This document shows positions 34,847-44,455 of a stretch of DNA of 64,000 nucleotides, piece after piece. Under the pieces are notes generated by a model. The model was given only the letters and a program-made list of their open reading frames with translations, did no database searches and was not told the DNA's origin. Location of the stretch: positions 310,001 to 374,000 of the forward strand of contig JADKIO010000008.1 in the NCBI GenBank assembly GCA_016721195.1. The letters run 5' to 3'. The DNA is from Candidatus Geothrix skivensis. Lineage in GTDB: Bacteria > Acidobacteriota > Holophagae > Holophagales > Holophagaceae. Position numbers and translations under genes: made by a program. Positions within the stretch are counted from its first letter, which is position 1, and each line of letters opens with the position of its first letter.

Positions 34847-35116
34847 ATCCGGGGCGCAGGGTGGGTCGGCCGGATGTCACCGGAACCCCTGGGCTGGCTG
34901 TGGAATCTCGGTTTGGCCCCCCCTCCTGATTCGACCCAGGTGCGCCTCCCCCGGGGGCCGCCCCGCTCCGGAGAAGACATGATTTGACTAACCGCGCGAC
35001 CCCCAGGCTGGGCTCGAAAACCTGCCACCCGAATGGAATAGACTTGGATCACAACTTTCTGGATTCATAAGTAATCAATCATAAACTCCTCATGGCAACC
35101 TCTCTCTGGAGCCCCC
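34847..35116 (+). promoter_or_regulatory. Intergenic region upstream of the rhodanese/CxxCH gene
   Basis: A 270-bp gap. The last ~90 bases are AT-rich (35030-35095, with ATAAGTAATCAATCATAAAC) and probably hold the promoter, although I cannot assign hexamers confidently. GGAG lies seven bases before the ATG at 35117. The first part is GC-rich and shows no clear terminator for ftsK. Confidence 0.4.
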
Positions 35117-36490
35117 ATGAACCACCGGAATCTGCCACTGCTTCTGCTCTCCGCAGCCGCCCTCTCCCTGGGCGCCCAGGCCCCAGCGGCCAAGCCTGCC
35201 TCGGCGAAGATCTGCACCACCTGCCACACCACCGCCCCCGACAACCTCCGGGGCCACTTCGACAACCTGGCCCTGAAGAACAGCTCCTTCCAGCTCAGGA
35301 TCGACGAGCGGGTCGAGGTGCTGCGCTACGACAAGGCCAAGGTGAAGGTCGTCACGCCGGAACCCGCCGCCGATGTGGATGCTGCTTTCAAGTCCATCAC
35401 CAAGGGCCACGAGGTTCGCGTCCAGTACACCGAAAAGGACGGCGTGAAGACCGCCGTGGGGGTCTATGCCAAGCCCCCCGTCAAGCTGGAGGCCCACGAG
35501 TCCATCAACCTGGACGAGGTGCAGAAGCTGGTGGCCATGGGCCCCGAGAAGGGGAAGTACTTCCTGTATGACTCCCGGCCCGCTCCCCGCTTCATGGAAG
35601 GCTCCATCCCCACGGCCGTGAACCTGCCCTTCCCCGCCTTCGACAAGAATGTGGCCAAGCTGCCGGCCGACAAGGCGGCGCTGGTGATCTTCTTCTGCAG
35701 CGGCAAGACCTGCAACATGAGCCCCGGATCACTCACCAAGGCCAAGGCCCTCGGCTACACCAACGTCAAGGTGTTCATCGACGGCATGCCCGCCTGGACC
35801 AAGAAGAACGCCGGCGTGCTGAGCCCCGCCTCCCTGAAGGCGGCCTACTTCGACACCAACACCCCGCTGGTGCTGCTGGACGTCCGTCCCGCCGCCGAGG
35901 CCGCCAAGGGCTTCGTGAAGGGCGCCGTGGCCGTCAATCCCACCAAGGTTGCCGACCTGCTCAAGGCCTTCCCCTCGGCCAAGCTGAAGCCCCCCGTGGT
36001 GGTGGTGGATGAGACCGGTGGCGAGACCGCGAAGACCGTGGCCGCTGAGATCGTGAAGGCCGGCTACGTGGGCGTGAACCTCCTCTCCGGCGGCTTCAAG
36101 GCCTGGCAGGCCGCGACCCTCCCCGTGGAAACCGGCGCCCTGGCGACCAAGGCCGTCTTCGTGCCCAAGCCCCGGCCCGGCTCCATCTCCCCCGCCGAGT
36201 TCACCAAGCTGGCCGAACTGGCCCCCGCGCAGCGCGACGCCGTGATCCTCGATGTCCGGAATCCCGATGAAACCAAGAATGGCGTCATCAAGGGCGCCCT
36301 GCTGATCCCCGAGCCCCAGCTCCTGGGCCGGCTCTCCGAAGTGCCCAAGGATAAGAAGATCGTCTGCCTCTGCTCCACCGGCATCCGTGGTGAGCTGGCC
36401 TACCACCTGCTGAAGGAAAAGGGCTACGACGTCCGCTTCCTCCCCACGGAGATCACCATCATCGACACCGGCGACTTCACCATCGACTAG
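35117..36490 (+). CDS. Exported protein with a CxxCH haem motif and three rhodanese domains
   Basis: Has 457 residues. The signal peptide (LPLLLLSAAALSLGAQA) is followed at once by CTTCH (Cys33, Cys36, His37), a c-type haem attachment motif, then three rhodanese-fold domains. Domain 1 (about 125-235) has an active-type loop with Cys (FFCSGKTCNMS). Domain 2 (about 240-345) lacks the Cys (VVVDETGGET). Domain 3 (about 355-455) has CLCSTGIRG. It should be periplasmic. Sulfur transfer, oxyanion handling or redox partnering are possible; the specific role is unknown. It has its own AT-rich upstream region and ends at a shared terminator. The next, convergent gene also has a CxxCH motif. Confidence 0.8.
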   Translation: MNHRNLPLLLLSAAALSLGAQAPAAKPASAKICTTCHTTAPDNLRGHFDNLALKNSSFQLRIDERVEVLRYDKAKVKVVTPEPAADVDAAFKSITKGHEVRVQYTEKDGVKTAVGVYAKPPVKLEAHESINLDEVQKLVAMGPEKGKYFLYDSRPAPRFMEGSIPTAVNLPFPAFDKNVAKLPADKAALVIFFCSGKTCNMSPGSLTKAKALGYTNVKVFIDGMPAWTKKNAGVLSPASLKAAYFDTNTPLVLLDVRPAAEAAKGFVKGAVAVNPTKVADLLKAFPSAKLKPPVVVVDETGGETAKTVAAEIVKAGYVGVNLLSGGFKAWQAATLPVETGALATKAVFVPKPRPGSISPAEFTKLAELAPAQRDAVILDVRNPDETKNGVIKGALLIPEPQLLGRLSEVPKDKKIVCLCSTGIRGELAYHLLKEKGYDVRFLPTEITIIDTGDFTID

Positions 36491-36504
36491 CCGGTTGAAT
36501 CCGG

Positions 36505-36534
36505 AAAAGGGCCGGCCTCTGGGCCGGCCCTTTT
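36505..36534. terminator. Bidirectional terminator between the two haem-motif genes
   Basis: AAAAGGGCCGGCC (36505-36517), loop TCTG, GGCCGGCCCTTTT (36522-36534). A 13-bp perfect stem including A/T ends, which gives a T-tract on both strands. Confidence 0.88.
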
Positions 36535-36542
36535 CATTCCTC

Positions 36543-37499
36543 TCATTCCACCGGAGCCACGCGCTTGGGCCGCCAGCGGCTGCGCTGGGCGGGATCGGCC
36601 ATGCCCGTGGTGTGGCAGCCCCGGCATGCCTCCAGGCGGGGATCCTCGCCGCGCCAGTAGGCCCTGGACTCCCCCCCGAATTCCGGGCGGAGCTGCATGG
36701 GGATGCGGGCCCAGTAGAAGGTGAACAGCGGCCCCTTGGGCCCCATCTCCAGGGCGTAGAGCGGACCACCCTCGACGCCGGGGCGGCCCCAGCGATCCTC
36801 CAGGGAACTGAGCACCACCAGGGCGCCCTGGGGCAGCGCCTCACCGGCGCGGTAGGCGGCGGCGGCCTCCGGGCTGGCCCAGGCCCGGATCCAGCGGCCA
36901 CCGTGGGCGGGAGACTTCACGGGGTCCGGATGGATGGCCTCCAGGGAGGCGAAGTCCAGGGCGCGCACCGGCAGCCTGGACTCGGGATCCGGTTCGATCT
37001 TCACCGGCGCAGGCGCGGCAGGAACGAGGACCGGGTTCGAGACTCGCACATGCTGGTGGGCCAGCCGATAGCCCCCCTCGCCCGCCGCCAGCACCATGGC
37101 CGCCCAGGCCAGGCCCAGGCCCAGAGCGAGCAGCCCGAGGCTCTGGTGATCCTTGCGGGGCCGGTTCATGGCCCAGACGGCCGCCAGGCCCAGGAGGAGG
37201 GAGGCGCCCCCCAGGATCGCGTGACGGATGAGCAGGGCCTCCGGGCCCGCGCCGGCACCCCAGGGGGGCAGGAGGCGGTGGGAGGGGATGAGGGCCAGGA
37301 AGCGTCCCGAGAAGTATCCGCTCACGAACGCAGCGAGGGTGCCCAGGATGCCCGCCCAGCCCAGGTAGCGGGCCACGGTCCACCAGGGGCGGATGCCCCG
37401 CCCCGAGCGCTGGGCCGCCAGGAGGGCCCAGGGGAGCAGGAGGCCCGTCGCCACGGGAAGGTGGGACAGCAGCGCATGCTTGAGGGCAATCCATTCCAT
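36543..37499 (-). CDS. Membrane protein with a C-terminal CxxCH haem motif
   Basis: Has 318 residues. The N-terminal ~150 form four or so membrane helices (LSHLPVATGLLLPWALL, LGWAGILGTLAAFVSGYF, LLGLAAVWAM, LGLGLAWAAMVL) with His residues that could bind haem b, resembling DUF2231-type membrane modules. A periplasmic domain follows and ends with CRGCHTTG (Cys292, Cys295, His296), a c-type haem site. It could pass electrons between the quinone pool and periplasmic carriers. ATG 37499 (MEWIALKHALL) is chosen; an upstream start would add eight residues. Convergent with the rhodanese/CxxCH gene. Confidence 0.7.
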   Translation of the reverse strand: MEWIALKHALLSHLPVATGLLLPWALLAAQRSGRGIRPWWTVARYLGWAGILGTLAAFVSGYFSGRFLALIPSHRLLPPWGAGAGPEALLIRHAILGGASLLLGLAAVWAMNRPRKDHQSLGLLALGLGLAWAAMVLAAGEGGYRLAHQHVRVSNPVLVPAAPAPVKIEPDPESRLPVRALDFASLEAIHPDPVKSPAHGGRWIRAWASPEAAAAYRAGEALPQGALVVLSSLEDRWGRPGVEGGPLYALEMGPKGPLFTFYWARIPMQLRPEFGGESRAYWRGEDPRLEACRGCHTTGMADPAQRSRWRPKRVAPVE

Positions 37500-37588
37500 G
37501 GGATCCACACCTGTTGATGGCAAGACTCACCGCAGTCTGCCAGCCTCGCCCGGGAAAATGGGCTGAAAATCCTGTCACAATCGCCGAC

Positions 37589-38152
37589 ATGCAGCGGACC
37601 CTCCTCCAGCACGTGCAGACCTCCCTCCAGCTGAAGCAGGCCTTCTTCGAGCAGGAGATGGGCCGGATCGTCGCCCAGGCCGACGACATGGCCGAGCGCC
37701 TCCGGCGGGGCGGCCGCATTCTGGTCTGCGGCAACGGGGGCAGCGCCGCCGACGCCCAGCACTTGGCCGCCGAGCTCAGCGGCCGCTACGTGAAAGAGCG
37801 GAAGGCCCTGGCGGGGATCGCCCTCACCACCGACACCTCGGCCCTCACTGCCATCGGCAACGACTACGGCTTCGACCAGATCTTCTCCCGGCAGGTGGAG
37901 GCCCTGGGCCGGCCCGGCGACCTCCTCGTCGGCATCAGCACCAGCGGAAACAGCGCCAACGTCATCCGGGCAGTGGCCACAGCCAAGGAGCTGGGCATGC
38001 GCACCCTGGGCCTGCTGGGCCGGGACGGCGGCCAGCTCGCCGGCCTCATGGACGAGGCCCTGGTGGTGCCCTCCGCCGTCACGGCCCGCATCCAGGAGGT
38101 CCACCAGATGGTCTACCACTTCTGGTGCGAGGCGCTCGATGCCCACTTCTGA
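37589..38152 (+). CDS. gmhA: Phosphoheptose isomerase (sedoheptulose 7-phosphate isomerase)
   Basis: First step of ADP-heptose synthesis for LPS core. A 187-residue SIS-domain protein with CGNGGSAADAQHLAAELSGR, the TTDTSALTAIGNDYGFDQIF region, SGNSANVIRA for phosphate binding, and the late HQMVYHFWCEALD. It is the usual length. The start is ATG 37589 (MQRTLLQHVQTSL); the region before is non-coding. Together with kdsA it shows a standard KDO-heptose LPS core. Confidence 0.93.
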   Translation: MQRTLLQHVQTSLQLKQAFFEQEMGRIVAQADDMAERLRRGGRILVCGNGGSAADAQHLAAELSGRYVKERKALAGIALTTDTSALTAIGNDYGFDQIFSRQVEALGRPGDLLVGISTSGNSANVIRAVATAKELGMRTLGLLGRDGGQLAGLMDEALVVPSAVTARIQEVHQMVYHFWCEALDAHF

Positions 38153-38164
38153 GGCCAGGCCTTG

Positions 38165-38896
38165 ATGGTTCTCGGCGGCCTGCTGGTCCTGGTCCTCCTG
38201 GGGCCCCCGCAGCCGCGCACCTACTACTGGCGCGACACCGCTGGCCAGGCGCACATCACCAACACCCCGCCCCCCGCGGACGCGGAGCTGCTGGAAGCCC
38301 CGCCGCCCCCGGCGGTGGAGCCCGGCAAGACCGTCCGTCCCGAGGTGGTCCGTCAGAGCGCCAGCCTGGGCGGCCGGCGACAGGCCCTCAGTCCCGCCCA
38401 GCAGCAGGCCTGGCAGGCCCTGGACCAGCGCCTGGCCAAGGCCCGGGCCGAAGGGGACCGGCATACCCTGGAGGCCGTCTCCAACTCCCTGATCCAGGAC
38501 TGCCTCTGGGGCAGCGGCCTCTGGGCCATGCCCGTGCTGCCCTTCCTGTCCGTGACCCTGATGAGCTTCCTGGGCTGGTGGCTGGCCCTGGGCCTCCGCC
38601 CCGGCTCCCGGCTCCCCTTGGTGGTGGGATTCCTGCTGCTGGGCCTGGCCTTCGGGCACCTGCTCCTGAACGTCTTCCTGTACCACCCGCAGGCGGCGCG
38701 GCTCCGGCAGAACCTGGAGCTGCTCGAGCAGCACATGGGTACCGGCAAGGCCCCGCGGCCGGAGCACCGGGCCCTCCTGCAACAGCGGTACCGGGCCCTG
38801 GAGCAGGCGGCGGAGCCCTTCCAGTCCCCCTGGCGCTTCCCGGGAGAGGTGAAGTCGCTGCGGGAGGCCATGCGGCGGGTGATGGTTGAACCCTGA
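38165..38896 (+). CDS. DUF4124-like exported/membrane protein of unknown function
   Basis: A 243-residue protein. An N-terminal hydrophobic segment (MVLGGLLVLVLLG) is followed by YYWRDTAGQAHITNTPPP, which resembles the DUF4124 motif found in small envelope proteins. A proline-rich linker, two membrane helices (about 120-170: PFLSVTLMSFLGWWLALGL, VVGFLLLGLAFGHLLLNVF) and a charged helical tail (LRQNLELLEQHMG...) follow. ATG 38165 is preferred over the adjacent TTG. It overlaps the radical SAM gene by 11 bases. No function can be given. Confidence 0.6.
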   Translation: MVLGGLLVLVLLGPPQPRTYYWRDTAGQAHITNTPPPADAELLEAPPPPAVEPGKTVRPEVVRQSASLGGRRQALSPAQQQAWQALDQRLAKARAEGDRHTLEAVSNSLIQDCLWGSGLWAMPVLPFLSVTLMSFLGWWLALGLRPGSRLPLVVGFLLLGLAFGHLLLNVFLYHPQAARLRQNLELLEQHMGTGKAPRPEHRALLQQRYRALEQAAEPFQSPWRFPGEVKSLREAMRRVMVEP

Positions 38897-40064
38897 GCTC
38901 GCGGCCCGGTTGGGTGTCCTCCGGCCGGCGGCCCTGGCGGAACCCCTGGGGCTCTACCTCCACATCCCCTTCTGCCTGGATCGCTGCACCTACTGTTCCT
39001 TCACCACCACCCGGGACCGGAGCCTCCAGCCGGCCACCATCCGGCGGCTGTTGGAGGAAGTCCACCGCTGGGGCGCGGCCCTGGGGCGGCCTGCCGTGGA
39101 TACGCTCTACCTGGGCGGAGGAACGCCCTCCCTGCTGAGCCCGGAAGAGCTGGCGGACCTCACGGGAGCGGTCCATGCCGCCTTCGACCTGGCCCCCCTG
39201 GCGGAGGCCACCCTCGAGGCCAACCCAGGCACCGTGGACCTGGGCTGGCTGAGCCAGGCGCGCGACCTGGGCTGGGACCGCATCAGCCTCGGCGTCCAGG
39301 CCCTGGACGATGCCCTGCTGGCCCGCCTGGGCCGCATCCATGGCGCCGAGCAGGCCCTGGAATCCCTGGCCCTGGCGGAACAGGCCGGGTTCCGGCGCCG
39401 CAGCGCCGATCTCATGGTGGGCATTCCTGGACAGGCGCTGTCCAAGGTCCTGGAGGATGCCCGGACCCTGGCGGCCACGGGCCTCGAGCACCTGAGCATC
39501 TACCTGCTGGACCTGGACAAGGCCTGCCCCCTGCGGGCCGAGATCGACGCGGGCCGCCTGGCCCTGCCCACCGAAGACGAGGTGGCCGATGTCTTCGAGG
39601 CGCTCCAGGCGGAGCTGCCCCGCCTGGGCCTCGCGCCCTACGAGATCAGCAACCATGCCCGCCCCGGCGCCGAGTCCATCCACAACAGCCGCTACTGGGA
39701 GCGCCGGCCCTACCTGGGCCTGGGCCCCGGCGCCGCCTCTCAGCTGGGCCCCTTCCGCTGGACCGAAAGCGCCAACATCGCCGCCTGGACCCGGGATGGC
39801 GGAGTGGTGGAGCTGCAGGAGCTGGACGCCGCCGAAGCCCTCGCCGAGATCCCCCTGCTGGGCCTGCGGCAGCACGCCGGCGTCGACTGGCCCCGCTTGC
39901 GCAGCCTGGCCACCCACCAGAACCTGCTGCCCCTCGTGGACGCCTGGGAGCAAGCCCTCCGCCAGCACCTGGAGCGGGGGCTCCTGGAGCGGGACGGCCC
40001 CATCCTCCGCCTGACGGACCGGGGGCGCCTCCTGAGCAACCAGGTGTTCGAGCTGTTCGTCTAA
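38886..40064 (+). CDS. HemW-like radical SAM protein (coproporphyrinogen oxidase-like)
   Basis: Has 392 residues. The radical SAM cluster motif CxxxCxxC is CLDRCTYC (Cys30, Cys34, Cys37), followed by LYLGGGTPSLL, the SAM-binding EANPGTVD, and SLGVQALDD, all typical of HemW/HemN. A C-terminal HemN_C-like winged helix (RGLLERDGPILRLTDRGRLL) ends the protein. HemW is a haem chaperone rather than a coproporphyrinogen dehydrogenase; the single Cys triad without the extra HemN Cys supports HemW. Start is uncertain: TTG 38886 overlaps the previous gene, and a TTG at 38910 also fits. Confidence 0.85.
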   Translation: MNPELAARLGVLRPAALAEPLGLYLHIPFCLDRCTYCSFTTTRDRSLQPATIRRLLEEVHRWGAALGRPAVDTLYLGGGTPSLLSPEELADLTGAVHAAFDLAPLAEATLEANPGTVDLGWLSQARDLGWDRISLGVQALDDALLARLGRIHGAEQALESLALAEQAGFRRRSADLMVGIPGQALSKVLEDARTLAATGLEHLSIYLLDLDKACPLRAEIDAGRLALPTEDEVADVFEALQAELPRLGLAPYEISNHARPGAESIHNSRYWERRPYLGLGPGAASQLGPFRWTESANIAAWTRDGGVVELQELDAAEALAEIPLLGLRQHAGVDWPRLRSLATHQNLLPLVDAWEQALRQHLERGLLERDGPILRLTDRGRLLSNQVFELFV

Positions 40065-40154
40065 TTCACCGGCAGCGAGGCCTGCTTGTCGCTCCGTAAG
40101 GTTTGGTGACCACCCTCTCCCGAGCGCACCGCGGGATGCTTCCGCCCCCGTAGG

Positions 40155-41084
40155 ATGGATGTGGGCCCCAGGCGGGGAATCCCCCCCGGAGTCCCCTTGC
40201 CCTACCTCGGCGAAAGTGCCGCCCTCCTCACGTCCCTCTGCTGGTCCCTGAACTCCGTGTGCTTCACGGTGGCGGGGCGCCGGGTGGGCTCGGCCGCCGT
40301 GAACCTGGGCCGCCTGCTCATGGCCTGGGGCACCCTGCTGCTGGTCCACCTGGTGATCTACGGCAGCCTCTTCCCCATGCAGGCCGGAGGCGCCCGGCTG
40401 GGCTGGCTGGCGCTATCGGGGTTCATCGGCTTCGCCCTGGGGGATGCCGTCCTCTTCGAAGCCTTCGTGCTCATCGGAGCGCGGCTGGCCATGCTGCTGA
40501 TGACGCTTTCGCCCATCTTCAGCGCCCTGCTGGCCTGGCTCTTCCTGGGCCAGAACCTGAGCCTGCCCAAGCTCCTGGCGATGGCCGTCACCCTGGGCGG
40601 CATCGCCTGGGTGGTGTGGGGCGGCGGCGAGCACGAAGAACATCCCCACCTCTGGCGGGGCATCCTCCTGGGCATCGGGGGCGCCCTGGGCCAGTCCATC
40701 GGCCTGGTCTGCAGCAAGTTCGGGCTGGCGGGGGACTTCCCGCCCATCTCGGCCAACCTCATCCGCGTCACCGCCGGGGTCGTGGCCCTGCTGCTCTACT
40801 TCGGCTTCCGGGGCCAGATCCGAAGCACCCTCGGGGCCCTCCGGGATGGCCGGGCCACGGCCTTCATCGGCCTGGGCGCGGCCACCGGGCCGGTGCTGGG
40901 CGTGGTGCTTTCCCTCATCGCCATCGCCAAGGCCCCCATGGGCGTGGCGGCCACGCTGATGTCGCTGTCGCCCGTCATCCTCCTGCCCGTGTCCCACTTC
41001 GTCTTCAAGGAGAAGGTGGGGGGACATGCGATCCTCGGGACGCTGCTGGCCCTCGGCGGCGCCGCGGCCCTGTTCTTCCTGTAG
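40155..41084 (+). CDS. EamA/DMT family transporter
   Basis: A ten-helix transporter of 309 residues with two EamA repeats (ESAALLTSLCWSLNSVCF; ATLMSLSPVILLPVSHFVFKE). It is not closely similar by eye to the other EamA gene in this window. Substrate unknown. ATG 40155 gives a polar 14-residue lead; a TTG at 40197 (LPYLGESAALL) may be the true start. It ends eight bases before the peptidase gene, so the two are probably cotranscribed, which fits export or import of amino-acid-like compounds. Confidence 0.78.
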   Translation: MDVGPRRGIPPGVPLPYLGESAALLTSLCWSLNSVCFTVAGRRVGSAAVNLGRLLMAWGTLLLVHLVIYGSLFPMQAGGARLGWLALSGFIGFALGDAVLFEAFVLIGARLAMLLMTLSPIFSALLAWLFLGQNLSLPKLLAMAVTLGGIAWVVWGGGEHEEHPHLWRGILLGIGGALGQSIGLVCSKFGLAGDFPPISANLIRVTAGVVALLLYFGFRGQIRSTLGALRDGRATAFIGLGAATGPVLGVVLSLIAIAKAPMGVAATLMSLSPVILLPVSHFVFKEKVGGHAILGTLLALGGAAALFFL

Positions 41085-41092
41085 GAGTGCCG

Positions 41093-42055
41093 ATGTCCCT
41101 GCGCAAGGATCCCGTCAGCTGGCTCTATCCGCCCATCGAGCCGTACAAGGTTCAACGGCTCAAAGTGTCGGACCTGCACGAGCTGCACGTCGAGGAAAGC
41201 GGCAACCCCGACGGGAAACCGGTCATCTTCCTCCACGGCGGCCCCGGCGGCGGCACCAGCCCCAAGCACCGCCGCTACTTCGACCCGGAGAAGTACCGCA
41301 TCATCCTCTTCGACCAGCGGGGCTGCGGCGCGAGCACGCCCTACGCCGAGGTGCGCGAGAACGGCACCTGGGAGCTGGTGGCCGACATCGAGCGCATCCG
41401 CGAGCACCTGGGGCTCGAGCGCTGGATGGTCTTCGGCGGCTCCTGGGGCGCCACCCTGGGCCTGGCCTACGCCGAGAAGTACCCCAGGCGCGTGACAGAG
41501 CTGATCCTCCGGGGCATCTTCCTGCTGCGCCAGCGGGAGGTGGACTGGCTCTACCAGGAGGGGGCCAGCCGCATCTTCCCCGATGCCTGGGAGCCCTACC
41601 GGGACGCCATCCCCGAGACCGAGCGGAGCGACTTCCTGCGGGCCTACGCGAAGCGGCTGCTGAGCGAGGACCCCGCCGTGAACCTGCCCGCCGCCCAGGC
41701 CTGGAGCATCTGGGAGGGGGCCACCAGCAAGCTCATCCCCGACCCCGATTTCATCGCCTCCTACGGGGACGTGGCCACCACGCTGGCCTTCGCCCGCATC
41801 GAATGCCACTACTTCCTGAACAAGGGCTGGATGGAAGAAGCCCAGCTGCTCCGGGACGCGCCCAGGCTCGAGGGCATCCCCGGCGCCATCATCCAGGGCC
41901 GCTACGACATGGTGTGCCCCATCGAAAGTGCCTGGGCCCTCTCGAAAGCCTGGCCCAAGGCCGACCTCGTCATCGTCCCCGATGCCGGCCACAGCGCCTA
42001 TGACGCCGGCATCTCAAGGGCGCTGGTGGCGGCCACGGATCGGTTCGCGCGCTGA
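41093..42055 (+). CDS. pip: Proline iminopeptidase
   Basis: An alpha/beta-hydrolase of 320 residues that removes N-terminal proline from peptides. Motifs: the oxyanion HGGPGGGTSP, FDQRGCGAS, the nucleophile elbow GGSWGA with Ser117, the Asp in QGRYDMVCP and the His in DAGHSAYD. These define the S33 Pip family. GGAG lies five bases before ATG 41093. A longer upstream frame runs inside the transporter and is not real. Cytoplasmic; no signal peptide. Confidence 0.92.
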   Translation: MSLRKDPVSWLYPPIEPYKVQRLKVSDLHELHVEESGNPDGKPVIFLHGGPGGGTSPKHRRYFDPEKYRIILFDQRGCGASTPYAEVRENGTWELVADIERIREHLGLERWMVFGGSWGATLGLAYAEKYPRRVTELILRGIFLLRQREVDWLYQEGASRIFPDAWEPYRDAIPETERSDFLRAYAKRLLSEDPAVNLPAAQAWSIWEGATSKLIPDPDFIASYGDVATTLAFARIECHYFLNKGWMEEAQLLRDAPRLEGIPGAIIQGRYDMVCPIESAWALSKAWPKADLVIVPDAGHSAYDAGISRALVAATDRFAR

Positions 42056-42102
42056 GCGAAAGACTGGAACACTGATTCCTTCACCCTGGAGATCCCATCC
42101 CC

Positions 42103-42882
42103 GTGGACCTGCTTCGTACCGCCTTTCATTTCCTCAAGCGCCTGACCGACCCCGCCTCCCTCGCCATACTCACCGGGGAGATGGGTGTGTGGGCGTACGT
42201 GCTGATGTTCGCCATCATCTTTTGTGAAACGGGTTTGGTGATCCTGCCCTTCCTTCCCGGCGACAGCCTGCTGTTCGCCCTCGGGGCCCTGGGCGCCATT
42301 CCCGGCATTCCCTTGAACCTGTGGCTCATGGCCGGGCTGCTGGTGATCGCCGCCGTTCTCGGCGACGCGGTGAATTACGCCATTGGTCGTCGCCTGGGGC
42401 CCGCCGTGTTCCACCGGGAAGACAGCCGGTGGTTGAACCGGCACCACCTTGAAGCGGCTCACGCCTTCTACGAGAAATACGGTGGCAAGACCATCATCCT
42501 CGCCCGCTTCGTGCCCATCGTGCGCACCTTCGCCCCCTTTGTGGCGGGCATCGGGAAAATGGATTACCCCCGCTTCGCCCTGTTCAATGTCACCGGGGCC
42601 CTGCTCTGGGTTGGATCCATGATGGGCGCAGGACGCCTCTTCGGCGGCATCCCCTGGGTCCAGCGCAACTTCGAAGCGGTGATCATCGTCATTATCCTCA
42701 TTTCCGTGCTGCCTGCTGTTTTCGAATTCCTGAAGGCCCGGCGCCAGGGAAGAACGGCCAGTGAGTTCGATGAGATAGTGGAACCATGTCCGAAGATCTC
42801 GTCCGCAACCGCAAGGCCTTCCACAACTACCACGTCCTCGAGACCTGGGAGGCGGGGGTCGCCCTCCAGGGCACGGAAGTGA
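42103..42882 (+). CDS. DedA/SNARE-associated family membrane protein
   Basis: A polytopic membrane protein with the DedA features FLPGDSLLFALGALG, GDAVNYAIGRRLG and KTIILARFVPIVRTFAPFVAG, including the conserved Arg residues. Family members flip undecaprenyl phosphate or phospholipids. GTG start at 42103 after a CTGGAGATCCC ribosome-binding region. As given, the protein runs 97 bases into smpB with a low-complexity tail. One extra G near 42748 would end it at LKARRQGKNGQ around 42765, just before smpB. I suspect an indel, so the C-terminus is uncertain. Confidence 0.85.
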   Translation: MDLLRTAFHFLKRLTDPASLAILTGEMGVWAYVLMFAIIFCETGLVILPFLPGDSLLFALGALGAIPGIPLNLWLMAGLLVIAAVLGDAVNYAIGRRLGPAVFHREDSRWLNRHHLEAAHAFYEKYGGKTIILARFVPIVRTFAPFVAGIGKMDYPRFALFNVTGALLWVGSMMGAGRLFGGIPWVQRNFEAVIIVIILISVLPAVFEFLKARRQGRTASEFDEIVEPCPKISSATARPSTTTTSSRPGRRGSPSRARK

Positions 42883-43241
42883 AGGCCCTGCGGGCGGGCC
42901 TGGGCCAGCTGCAGGATGCCTACGTGGACGCGGTGGGTGGCGAGCTGTGGCTGAAGCAGGCCCACATCTCGCCCTACGAGTTCGGCACCTACGCCAACCA
43001 CGAGCCCCTGCGGGCCCGCAAGCTGCTGCTGCACAAGGCGGAGATCACGAAGATCACCGCCAAGGTGGTGCGCAAGGGCCTCACCATCATCCCCCTGGCC
43101 ATCTACCTCAATGACAAGGGCATGATCAAGGTGAAGGTGGCCCTGGCCGAAGGCAAGGCCGTGGGCGACAAGCGCGAGGCCCTGAAGCAGCGTGAGCAGA
43201 AGCGCGAGATGGACCGCATCCGGAAGGGTGCCCGGGAGTAG
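42786..43241 (+). CDS. smpB: SsrA-binding protein SmpB
   Basis: Delivers tmRNA to stalled ribosomes. At 151 residues it has normal length and carries the signatures NRKAFHNYHVLETWEAGVAL, GTEVKALRAG, DAYVDAVGGELWL and PYEFGTYANHEPLRARKLLL. The C-terminal basic tail (KREQKREMDRIRKGARE) inserts into the mRNA channel. No ssrA gene is visible nearby. The start lies inside the apparent end of the DedA gene. Confidence 0.96.
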   Translation: MSEDLVRNRKAFHNYHVLETWEAGVALQGTEVKALRAGLGQLQDAYVDAVGGELWLKQAHISPYEFGTYANHEPLRARKLLLHKAEITKITAKVVRKGLTIIPLAIYLNDKGMIKVKVALAEGKAVGDKREALKQREQKREMDRIRKGARE

Positions 43242-43299
43242 CGGGGGCGCCGAATCCAGGCATTCCCGCACAGGGCGGAACCCCGGTGGGAGGTGGCCG

Positions 43300-44409
<1,110 letters not shown>

Positions 44410-44455
44410 GGCTTCACTCCGTGATGCAATGCTTCCATGCCCCCCGGGGCGGCCA

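Noticed and set aside
43242..43299. A tmRNA (ssrA) gene beside smpB
   Set aside because: The gap is only 58 bases and lacks tRNA-like ends; no tmRNA-like sequence was noticed elsewhere in the window.
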